From Pseudomonadota bacterium (lineage in GTDB: Bacteria > Pseudomonadota > Alphaproteobacteria > Acetobacterales > Acetobacteraceae), in assembly GCA_021798375.1 (NCBI GenBank), contig JAJZHU010000054.1:1-11036 (forward strand): DNA of 11,036 bases. The letters run 5' to 3'. Of this stretch, positions 1 through 5,600 are shown piece by piece. Position numbers and translations under genes: made by a program. Numbering within the stretch: the stretch's first letter is position 1; each line of letters begins with the position of its first letter. The notes under the pieces were generated by a model, which was not told the DNA's origin, ran no database searches, and worked only from the letters and a program-made list of their open reading frames with translations.

Positions 1-1
1 C

Positions 2-187
2 GCCGTACCCGAGCTTAATCGCAGGTTGAGTGATTTGATTTTAATTGCACTCAACCATGCCCGAGCGGACGGGGCCAACGACGTCGCGGAAATTTTATTG
101 GCCGCGCAAACCTTGGCGGAAACGCGACGCCGTGATAGGTGGGATATCATGTCACGCGATGAAATTAATGCATTGTCCCTGGGATAG
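2..187 (+). CDS. 3' end of an unidentified protein, truncated by window start
   Basis: An open frame enters from the left edge (first full codon at base 2) and ends with TAG at 185-187, giving about 61 C-terminal residues. The peptide is rich in Ala, Leu, Asp, Glu and Arg and looks amphipathic-helical: a Leu/Ile/Ala-rich helix (LSDLILIALNHARADG), then AEILLAAQTLAETRRR, ending MSRDEINALSLG. There is no membrane segment and no cysteine. The composition is protein-like, and the frame is more convincing here than the overlapping frame that could extend the next gene upstream to base 45. I do not recognise the family and no catalytic motif is visible. It overlaps the likely start of the following membrane-protein gene, which suggests the two are co-transcribed. 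Confidence 0.6.
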   Translation, partial: AVPELNRRLSDLILIALNHARADGANDVAEILLAAQTLAETRRRDRWDIMSRDEINALSLG

Positions 188-1505
188 ATTGCTGGCCGCG
201 CTTAAAAGCGGCTCCTGGCTTATTCGCAGACGTGTCGTTGCTTACAGCGGCATATTGCTGGGTTGCGAAGTCCTCGCCTTCCTCTTCCTGGTGGCCGGCA
301 CGCACGGCTGGGTGGTTCCGCTGTCGCATCCGGTCACCACCGATTACGTCAGTTTTTATGCGGCCGGACATCTCGCCGATGCCGGAACGCCCGCCGCCGC
401 CTATCTGCGGGCCGCGCACTTCGCGGCCGAACAACAGGCCACGGCGCGTGGCATCGAATATAACTTTTTTTTCTATCCACCGGTCTTTTTGCTGCTTTGC
501 GCAATCCTGGCCCGCCTGCCGTATTTGGTTTCTTTTGTCGCCTTTGAAACCGGAACATTGCTTCTCTGCCTTATGGTAATTCGGCGCATTCTGACACACG
601 GAGGGGGGCTTAATCAGAAAGGCGAAGCAATAAATGGCGTCCTCTTGCTTCCTTTGCTCGCTTACCCAGCCATTTTCATCAATTTTGGCGTCGGACAGAA
701 CGGGTTTTTAACCGCCGCGTTGTTCGGTGGCGCCACCTTGCTGATCGATCGCCGCCCATGGCTGGCCGGGATATTGTTCGGCGCACTTTGCTACAAACCG
801 CATTTTGGCCTGTTGATTCCGATTGCCCTGATCGCCGGAGGGCGTTGGCGGGGTTTCACCGCCGCCACCGCAACCGTCGCCGCCTTGGTGGCACTGTCCC
901 TGGCCCTGTTTGGCTGGCAAAGCTGGCACGATTTTTTTATTGCGATCGCCGCCTCGCACACCACGTATGAATCGACCAAAGTCGATGTCGCTGCGTATGT
1001 CACTATATTTGGGGCTCTTCGTGTGCTTGGGGCCAGCCCACCGGTGGCCTATCTGGTCCAGGCCGTGTTTTCGCTGGCTGCCGCAACATTGGTGGCCTGG
1101 GGTTGGCGGCGCAATTTGTCCTTGCCCGTTAGGGCGGCGATGTTGGCGATCGGCACCTTGGTGGCCGTGCCCCTGGCGCTATTTTACGATCTGATGCTTG
1201 CCGCAATCGCCATGGCGTGGCTGGTTCAGGCCGGGTGGCGGCGCGGATTTTTGCCATGGGAGAAAACATTGCTGGTGGCGAACTTTATCGCCCCGCTGTT
1301 GGTGCGCGGTTTCGGGCGCTCCTTTCACATACCGATCGGCCCCTTCATCACGTTATCACTACTCACTCTCTGCATCGCCAGGGCACACAGCGAAATCCGC
1401 CCCCCCGAAACAGGGGGCAGCTTGGCCCAAGCGATACCGCCGAAGGCAATGTCAAACCATAACATGTCAGTAACAGCACATGTTAATCCCATAACATCAC
1501 TTTAA
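159..1505 (+). CDS. GT87/DUF2029-family polytopic membrane glycosyltransferase
   Basis: Predicted 448-residue inner-membrane protein with about ten hydrophobic segments. Family features seen: an Asp after the first membrane segment in TTDYVSFYAAGHLADAG (Asp62; GT87 enzymes such as PimE need an Asp in this first periplasmic loop), a following YPPVFLLLCA segment (Tyr106-Pro-Pro), GQNGFLTAALFGGA, and WLAGILFGALCYKPHFGLLIP. GT87 enzymes use polyprenyl-phosphate sugars as donors and act on the periplasmic face; the acceptor here cannot be told. The frame is open back to ATG 45, but bases before 187 also code in another frame, so I prefer ATG 159. ATG 168 or TTG 189 are alternatives, and none has a strong ribosome site. 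The last 40 or so residues (after LTLCIARAHSE) look unconstrained and overlap possible control sequence for flp. Whether it serves the pilus is unknown. Confidence 0.78.
   Translation: MKLMHCPWDRLLAALKSGSWLIRRRVVAYSGILLGCEVLAFLFLVAGTHGWVVPLSHPVTTDYVSFYAAGHLADAGTPAAAYLRAAHFAAEQQATARGIEYNFFFYPPVFLLLCAILARLPYLVSFVAFETGTLLLCLMVIRRILTHGGGLNQKGEAINGVLLLPLLAYPAIFINFGVGQNGFLTAALFGGATLLIDRRPWLAGILFGALCYKPHFGLLIPIALIAGGRWRGFTAATATVAALVALSLALFGWQSWHDFFIAIAASHTTYESTKVDVAAYVTIFGALRVLGASPPVAYLVQAVFSLAAATLVAWGWRRNLSLPVRAAMLAIGTLVAVPLALFYDLMLAAIAMAWLVQAGWRRGFLPWEKTLLVANFIAPLLVRGFGRSFHIPIGPFITLSLLTLCIARAHSEIRPPETGGSLAQAIPPKAMSNHNMSVTAHVNPITSL
1460..1485. promoter_or_regulatory. Inverted repeat TAACATGT-N10-ACATGTTA, possible operator
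   Basis: A perfect 8-bp inverted repeat with a 10-bp spacer (arms 1460-1467 and 1478-1485), about 130 bp upstream of the flp pilin start and inside the last codons of the GT87 gene. The two-half-site geometry fits a dimeric DNA-binding regulator, but no known regulator is identified. A related ATAACAT occurs again at 1491. Seen directly: the symmetry. Inferred: any regulatory role. Confidence 0.3.
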
Positions 1506-1617
1506 CGCAAAGTAATATATTGTGAATTCAGATCGAATACGATACTGATGCGAGTATGCTGCCCTCGATTCGATCACAAATGTCAGCTACCACATATAAA
1601 TTAAGGAGTGTTACATC
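1506..1617 (+). promoter_or_regulatory. Leader/promoter region of the flp pilin gene
   Basis: A 112-bp gap with no gene, more AT-rich than its surroundings, directly before the pilin gene. It holds an 8-bp inverted repeat GATCGAAT (1531-1538) / ATTCGATC (1568-1575), flanked by TGTGA at 1521-1525 and TCACA at 1574-1578. A clear ribosome-binding site, AAGGAG, lies at 1603-1608, nine bases from the ATG at 1618. I could not settle on a -35/-10 pair with good spacing, nor see a sigma-54 site. That the pilus promoter lies here is inference from position and from the strong ribosome site. Confidence 0.5.
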
Positions 1618-1779
1618 ATGTCAAAGTTTCTCGTACGCTTTCTGAAAGACGAAAACGGCGCAACAGCCGTGGAATATGGTCTCATTGTTGCTTTGATCGC
1701 CGCCGTGATCGTCGGTGCCGTGACAGCGATCGGCACCAATTTGAAGACCTTGTTCAACGACGTCGCCGGCTCCATTTGA
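1618..1779 (+). CDS. flp: Flp/PilA type IVb major pilin precursor
   Basis: A 53-residue prepilin, the structural subunit of the Flp pilus. Residues 1-14 form a short charged leader ending DENG. Cleavage after Gly14 would leave a 39-residue mature pilin starting ATAVEYGLIVALIAAVIVGAV. Glu and Tyr sit at mature positions 5 and 6, the Glu-Tyr pair that defines the Flp subfamily, followed by an unbroken hydrophobic helix that serves first as membrane anchor and then as filament core. The C-terminal tail (TNLKTLFNDVAGSI) is short, as usual. The start is well supported by AAGGAG nine bases upstream. It is the first gene of the pilus cluster and is followed by hairpins before cpaA, as expected where the subunit must be made in large excess over the assembly proteins. 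Only one copy is present in the window. Confidence 0.95.
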   Translation: MSKFLVRFLKDENGATAVEYGLIVALIAAVIVGAVTAIGTNLKTLFNDVAGSI

Positions 1780-1785
1780 TATCAT

Positions 1786-1823
1786 TTTCGGAAGGCGGGA
1801 AACCGCCTTTTCGCCTTCCGAAA
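1786..1823 (+). terminator. Alternative hairpins after flp (possible attenuator/partial terminator)
   Basis: Seven bases after the flp stop lies a 12-bp perfect inverted repeat: TTTCGGAAGGCG at 1786-1797 with its complement at 1812-1823, loop 14. Inside it is a second, mutually exclusive hairpin: AAGGCGG (1792-1798), GAAA tetraloop (1799-1802), CCGCCTT (1803-1809), then TT. The inner hairpin looks like a weak intrinsic terminator with a T run of only four, two of them in the stem; the outer one would displace it. Likely effects are partial termination or 3'-end protection of flp mRNA, lowering expression of cpaA onwards. The structure is seen; the role is inferred. Confidence 0.6.
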
Positions 1824-1840
1824 GCTCTCTCCAATAGAGC

Positions 1841-2401
1841 ATGTTATTGAATGCGCTTGATTTTGGGGGGATCGTCGCCGTGACTGCCATCGCCGCGATC
1901 CACCAGGCTTCGATGCTTCACCTGGCCACGTTGGGCGGTTTCTTTGCCATGGCGGTGTACGCCGCGTTAAGCGATGCCGCCAATTTCCGCATTCCCAATT
2001 TTACCAGCATCGGGATTGTGGCGCTGTTTCCGTTGTACTTACTAACCAGTCCGATCACCGTCGCGTGGTTGGCCGCGGTGGCGGTAGCCGGGGCGGTTTT
2101 TCTTGTTGGTCTGGTGCTATTCGCGCGCGGCTGGGCGGGCGGTGGCGACATCAAATTTATCAGCGCCGTGGCCTTGTGGGCCGGCCCGTCGCTGATCGTG
2201 CCTTTTTTGGTAATCATGGGATTGGCCGGCGGCGTATTGGCCGTTGGGGCCTTGGTATTTCAATCCGCGCGCCGTTTTCGCACCGATGGGTCATTGTGCA
2301 TAGTTTCGCTCGCGCAGATCTCCGAACGTCCCAAGATTCCTTACGGTATAGCGATCGCCGCGGGGGCCGTTTACGTGGGAGTCCGGCTCCTGATCGACTG
2401 A
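1841..2401 (+). CDS. cpaA: Prepilin peptidase CpaA/TadV (A24 aspartic peptidase)
   Basis: An inner-membrane aspartic peptidase of family A24 that removes the leader of Flp pilin. Both catalytic aspartates are visible: Asp45 in YAALSDAANFRIPN and Asp103 in the GGGDIKF motif (the GxGD signature). The conserved PYGIAIAAG follows at 167-175. The protein is 186 residues with about five or six membrane segments and lacks the N-terminal methylase domain of the larger PilD enzymes, as is typical of the Cpa/Tad form. The start is uncertain. ATG 1841 has no Shine-Dalgarno and follows a small GCTCT/AGAGC stem (1824-1828/1836-1840). GTG 1880, eight bases after a GGGGGG run, and ATG 1913 are alternatives that keep both aspartates. 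The gene lies 61 bp after flp, past the hairpin region, and 19 bp before cpaB. Confidence 0.92.
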   Translation: MLLNALDFGGIVAVTAIAAIHQASMLHLATLGGFFAMAVYAALSDAANFRIPNFTSIGIVALFPLYLLTSPITVAWLAAVAVAGAVFLVGLVLFARGWAGGGDIKFISAVALWAGPSLIVPFLVIMGLAGGVLAVGALVFQSARRFRTDGSLCIVSLAQISERPKIPYGIAIAAGAVYVGVRLLID

Positions 2402-2420
2402 GTTATGGGAAGGAGCGAAA

Positions 2421-3239
2421 ATGCGCCCGCGCGTAGTAGTTTTAGCAATCCTTGCGTTGGTCCTGGCCTTGGTAACGTCGCACTATGTGCGACGCAGCCT
2501 CGATCAGAGCCGCCACCGGGGGGCCGTGGTTCAAGTCACACCCAGGAACCAGGTAATGGTCGCCGCCCATGATCTCGCGTCGGGCACCTTGATCACCGCG
2601 GCCGATCTGCGCTGGCAAAGCTGGCCAGATGGCACGCTCGACAAGGCTTATGCGCTCCAGGGGCGCGACGATATGCAAACATTCGCAGGCGCCGTGGTCC
2701 GCCAACATATCGCCACCGGCATGCCCATCACTGCCGGTATGGTCATCAAGCCGGGCGAACGCGGGTTCCTTGCCGCCGTGCTGGCGCCAGGAATGCGTGC
2801 GATTTCGGTGCCGCTGACCATGCTGTCCGATGATAGCGGGCTGGTGCTGCCCGGCGATCATGTCGACCTGATTTTGCTGCACTCCGTTACGTTGCCCAAT
2901 GCCCCCGGCTCGACACCACGCCTCATCGCCGAAACGATCGATACCGATCTTCGCGTGGTCGCCATCGACGAAAACATCAACGATCAGGACAAAAAAGTAC
3001 TTTCTGGCAAAACGGCAACGCTGGAAGTTACCCCCAAACAGGCCGAGCGCGTGGAAGTCGCCGAGCGGATCGGCAATTTATCGATGATACTGCGCAGCGC
3101 CGGCGCCCCACTCGATGCAACGATGGCCGCCGTGCGGGGCAGTCATACTTGGGATAGTGACGTAAGCCGATTTATCCAGCATGATATACGAGTACAAGAC
3201 ACGGTCACTATTCTACGTGGCGGAACATCCAATCGGTAA
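2421..3239 (+). CDS. cpaB: Flp pilus assembly protein CpaB/RcpC
   Basis: A 272-residue periplasmic protein anchored by one N-terminal membrane segment (residues 4-20, VVVLAILALVLALVTS). A SAF domain spans about 44-110 (QVMVAAHDLASGTLITAADL up to TAGMVIKPGERGF), followed by an RcpC/CpaB domain at about 117-226 with the characteristic ISVPLTML..SGLVLPGDHVDLIL block and EVTPKQAERVEVAERIGNLSMILR. The SAF fold is shared with proteins that bind sugars or peptidoglycan; in Tad systems CpaB works with the secretin at the outer membrane. A good ribosome site, AAGGAG at 2410-2415, lies five bases from the ATG. The last codons (ILRGGTSNR) lie in a tandem duplication that spans the stop, so the C-terminal end may have changed recently. 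The length is normal for the family. Confidence 0.93.
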   Translation: MRPRVVVLAILALVLALVTSHYVRRSLDQSRHRGAVVQVTPRNQVMVAAHDLASGTLITAADLRWQSWPDGTLDKAYALQGRDDMQTFAGAVVRQHIATGMPITAGMVIKPGERGFLAAVLAPGMRAISVPLTMLSDDSGLVLPGDHVDLILLHSVTLPNAPGSTPRLIAETIDTDLRVVAIDENINDQDKKVLSGKTATLEVTPKQAERVEVAERIGNLSMILRSAGAPLDATMAAVRGSHTWDSDVSRFIQHDIRVQDTVTILRGGTSNR

Positions 3240-3277
3240 CGCAGGATTCTACGTGGCTAAACATCCGGTAACGCGGG
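3210..3277. repeat. Imperfect tandem duplication across the cpaB stop codon
   Basis: Unit 1 (3210-3245, 36 bp) and unit 2 (3246-3277, 32 bp) both begin ATTCTACGTGGC and end with GGTAACGC then AGG or GGG. Aligned, 29 of 32 bases match, and unit 2 lacks four bases (AATC). The period is 12 codons, so unit 2 in the cpaB frame would again read Ile-Leu-Arg-Gly and then TAA. The cpaB stop (3237-3239) is in unit 1. This explains part of the unusually long 94-bp gap before cpaC. Confidence 0.8.
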
Positions 3278-3333
3278 CGGCGCAAACCAAGCCAACACCA
3301 GTCCGCCAGCGGACCCTGGGGGGACACAGTCTG

Positions 3334-4800
3334 ATGAATAAATTTAGATCGATCATTCACAACTTGCTTTTAATATGCAGCATGGCTGCTTTTGCCACAC
3401 TTCCGATCACCACGAATGTTGCGCACGCCCAAACTCTGATCGCCAATTCGGGCAGGCCGATAGCACTCGATGTCGGCAAGGGTATATTGATTTCCCTCGA
3501 CCGCGATGCCGACACGGTGTTCGTCGCAGACCCCACCATCGCCGACGTGCAGGTTAAATCGCCCCGGCTTATTTTCATTTTTGGCAAAGCCCCCGGCAAC
3601 ACCTCGATCTATGCGGTCGATGCGGAACAACACGTAATGCTGAGCCGGCCAGTCATCGTCAAGCATGACCTGGAAACATTGCAAAACACGCTTTCCACCT
3701 TGTATCCGCGCGGCAATATCAAGGTCACCGCGGTCAATCAATCGCTGGTGCTCACCGGCAATGTCTCATCGCCAGGCGACGCCGCGGATATCAAACGCCT
3801 CGCCGACACCGCGGTCAGCAGCGACGCCCAATTGATCAACCGGCTGGAGGTCGATGCTCCCACACAGGTCAATCTGCGGGTGCGCATCGCCGAGGTCGAT
3901 CACAGCGTGATCAAGGAACTCGGGCTCAACTGGGATATCGTGCTGCATCCGGGCAGTTTCGTATTCGGCATTGCCACCGGCAATCCGGCGATAGGTGGCA
4001 CTGCGATCGTTCCATCGCTTGCCGCGGCCGGATCAACGGCCGGTATGGGGCTGCTCACCCGCAACCCGGGCGCTGCCAGCGCCACCACCGACAGCATTAT
4101 GGCGGGGGTTAACGCCGGTGGAAATCTGGTCGACAGCGTGATCGACGCTTTGGATCAGAACGGGCTGGTCAACACATTGGCAGAACCCAATCTGACCGCG
4201 ACATCGGGAGAAACCGCGAGTTTTCTCGCCGGCGGCGAGTTCCCGATGCTCATCCCAGGCGGTGCATTGGGGCAGCCAACGGTCGATTTCAAGCAATATG
4301 GCGTGTCGCTCGCCTTCACGCCGGTCATCCTGGCCAATGGCCGGATCAGTCTGCGCGTTCGCCCAGAGGTCAGCCAATTATCTTCCCAGGGCGCGGTGTC
4401 GATCAGCGGCACTTCGATTCCGGCTTTGACCACACGGCGTGCCGAGACCACAGTGGAACTGAGCAGCGGCGAGAGCTTTGCCATCGGCGGCTTGCTTGAA
4501 AATAGCAACACAAATAATATCAATGCATTACCAGGACTTGGCAACCTGCCGGTGCTGGGGGCCCTGTTTCGCTCCACGCAGTTTCAGCACGATGAGACCG
4601 AGTTGGTGATTCTGGTAACGCCTTATCTGGTGCGTCCGCTGGCCAACGGGCGGTATGAAACCCCCAACGACGGCTATGTACCGCCAACCGACACCGAGTT
4701 GTTCCTAGGCGGACACGACGCCCAGCGGAGCAAGTCAGCCGGACCGGCAAGCGCCACGGGTAGCCAACTGGTCGGCCCCGCCGGTTTTGTGCTGAATTGA
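3334..4800 (+). CDS. cpaC: Outer-membrane secretin CpaC/RcpA of the Flp pilus
   Basis: A 488-residue secretin that forms the outer-membrane channel for the pilus. Residues 1-32 are a Sec signal peptide, probably cut after Ala-His-Ala32. The pilus-secretin N-terminal domain covers 41-110 (RPIALDVGKGILISLDRDADTVFVADP... KAPGNTSIYAVD), a BON-like module about 112-165 (GNIKVTAVNQSLVLTGNVSS), and the secretin domain about 278-436, with VNTLAEPNLTATSGETASFLAGGEFP, RRAETTVELSSGESFAIGGLL, and LPGLGNLPVLGALFRS before ETELVILVTPYLVRP. The open frame runs back to 3181 inside cpaB, but ATG 3334 is chosen because the signal peptide starts there and a GGGGGGA tract (3318-3324) lies nine bases before it. 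The C-terminal tail after 440 is Gly/Ser/Ala-rich and looks disordered. cpaD begins 11 nt after its stop. Confidence 0.94.
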   Translation: MNKFRSIIHNLLLICSMAAFATLPITTNVAHAQTLIANSGRPIALDVGKGILISLDRDADTVFVADPTIADVQVKSPRLIFIFGKAPGNTSIYAVDAEQHVMLSRPVIVKHDLETLQNTLSTLYPRGNIKVTAVNQSLVLTGNVSSPGDAADIKRLADTAVSSDAQLINRLEVDAPTQVNLRVRIAEVDHSVIKELGLNWDIVLHPGSFVFGIATGNPAIGGTAIVPSLAAAGSTAGMGLLTRNPGAASATTDSIMAGVNAGGNLVDSVIDALDQNGLVNTLAEPNLTATSGETASFLAGGEFPMLIPGGALGQPTVDFKQYGVSLAFTPVILANGRISLRVRPEVSQLSSQGAVSISGTSIPALTTRRAETTVELSSGESFAIGGLLENSNTNNINALPGLGNLPVLGALFRSTQFQHDETELVILVTPYLVRPLANGRYETPNDGYVPPTDTELFLGGHDAQRSKSAGPASATGSQLVGPAGFVLN

Positions 4801-4811
4801 GGAACCCAGTC

Positions 4812-5600
4812 ATGTTGCATTCATCCTCGGCGGCCTCATCTTTCCGTCTTTCTTCCGTACTCGCCGGTGCGGTGCGGGTTGGCGCTATTTGCGGGGTGCT
4901 GACCATCGCGGGTTGCACCCATACCAATGCCGCCACAGAGGACCGCCCGGCCGCCACGGCGGCTTTAAAGCAGGTGCATCTGGCGTTGTCTGCCTCCCCC
5001 TGGGCGGTGCATTTTTCCCCCGCGTCTTCAAGCCTGAGCAACGATGAAACGGTCAGGCTTGCCGCTTATGTAGCGAAAAAAAGGAGCGGCAGTGACGGAA
5101 GGATTTTCGTTGTATTTCCGGCCGACAATTCTTCGGCCGCCGCCGCCATCGTCACGATGCGCCGGGCCAGCATCGTCCGCGCATTGCGGCCGATGGGCGT
5201 GACCGCGTGGCCGAACCTTAAAGCCGTGCCGGAGAACGCAGGTCCAATGTCCGCCCCGGGCGGATCGCCAAACGATGTGGTGGTGGAAATCGGGCAAGTA
5301 ACAGCGAGCGTGCCGGATTGTCCCGATTGGACGATGCCCGAAGTCTCCAACAGCCAAAACGTTCCCACCAGCAATTTCGGCTGTGCCGACTTGACAAATC
5401 TGAGTCTGATGGTCGCCGATCCAGCCGATCTGGCGGGCGGGGCCCCTCCCGGTCCGGCCGATGGCACATTCGCCGCGCATGGCGTCGAGCTTTATCGGGC
5501 AGACACCTTGTTTAAATCTCTTACCGGCAGCGGCGGCGCGAGTTCGGGATCTGGAAGCAGTTCCAGTTCTGGCGGCGCGAGCAGCGGGGGCGCGCCATGA
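4812..5600 (+). CDS. cpaD: Pilus assembly lipoprotein CpaD
   Basis: A 262-residue secreted lipoprotein of the CpaD family, which acts in the periplasm and outer membrane with the secretin. A hydrophobic signal peptide ends in the lipobox LTIAGC with lipid-carrying Cys35. Family features seen: VHFSPASSSLSNDETVRLAAY near 66-86, a central RRASIVRALRPMGV, and the diagnostic C-terminal block CPDW (Cys170) ... TSNFGCADLTNLSLMVADPADL (Cys191), whose two cysteines could form a disulfide. The tail after about residue 238 is an unusual Gly/Ser/Ala low-complexity stretch ending SGGAP. ATG 4812 is chosen over the upstream TTG at 4797 because GAGGA at 4799-4803 sits eight bases before it and the signal peptide then begins properly. 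The TGA stop overlaps the ATG of cpaE by four bases. Confidence 0.9.
   Translation: MLHSSSAASSFRLSSVLAGAVRVGAICGVLTIAGCTHTNAATEDRPAATAALKQVHLALSASPWAVHFSPASSSLSNDETVRLAAYVAKKRSGSDGRIFVVFPADNSSAAAAIVTMRRASIVRALRPMGVTAWPNLKAVPENAGPMSAPGGSPNDVVVEIGQVTASVPDCPDWTMPEVSNSQNVPTSNFGCADLTNLSLMVADPADLAGGAPPGPADGTFAAHGVELYRADTLFKSLTGSGGASSGSGSSSSSGGASSGGAP

Noticed and set aside
45..158. N-terminal extension of the GT87 protein from ATG 45
   Set aside because: The extra 38 residues are Arg/Trp/Pro-rich and unlike the family, and the same bases code for a more natural protein tail in another frame.
1459..1473. CtrA-like box (ATAA-N7-GTAA) upstream of flp
   Set aside because: Each half matches only three of four bases of TTAA-N7-TTAA, so it is too weak to call.
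1506..1617. Sigma-70 or sigma-54 promoter for flp
   Set aside because: No -35/-10 pair with sound spacing and no GG-N10-GC type element could be defended by eye.
3181..3333. Upstream extension of CpaC into cpaB
   Set aside because: The extension precedes a good signal peptide starting at 3334, overlaps cpaB, and simply reads through the tandem repeat in another frame.
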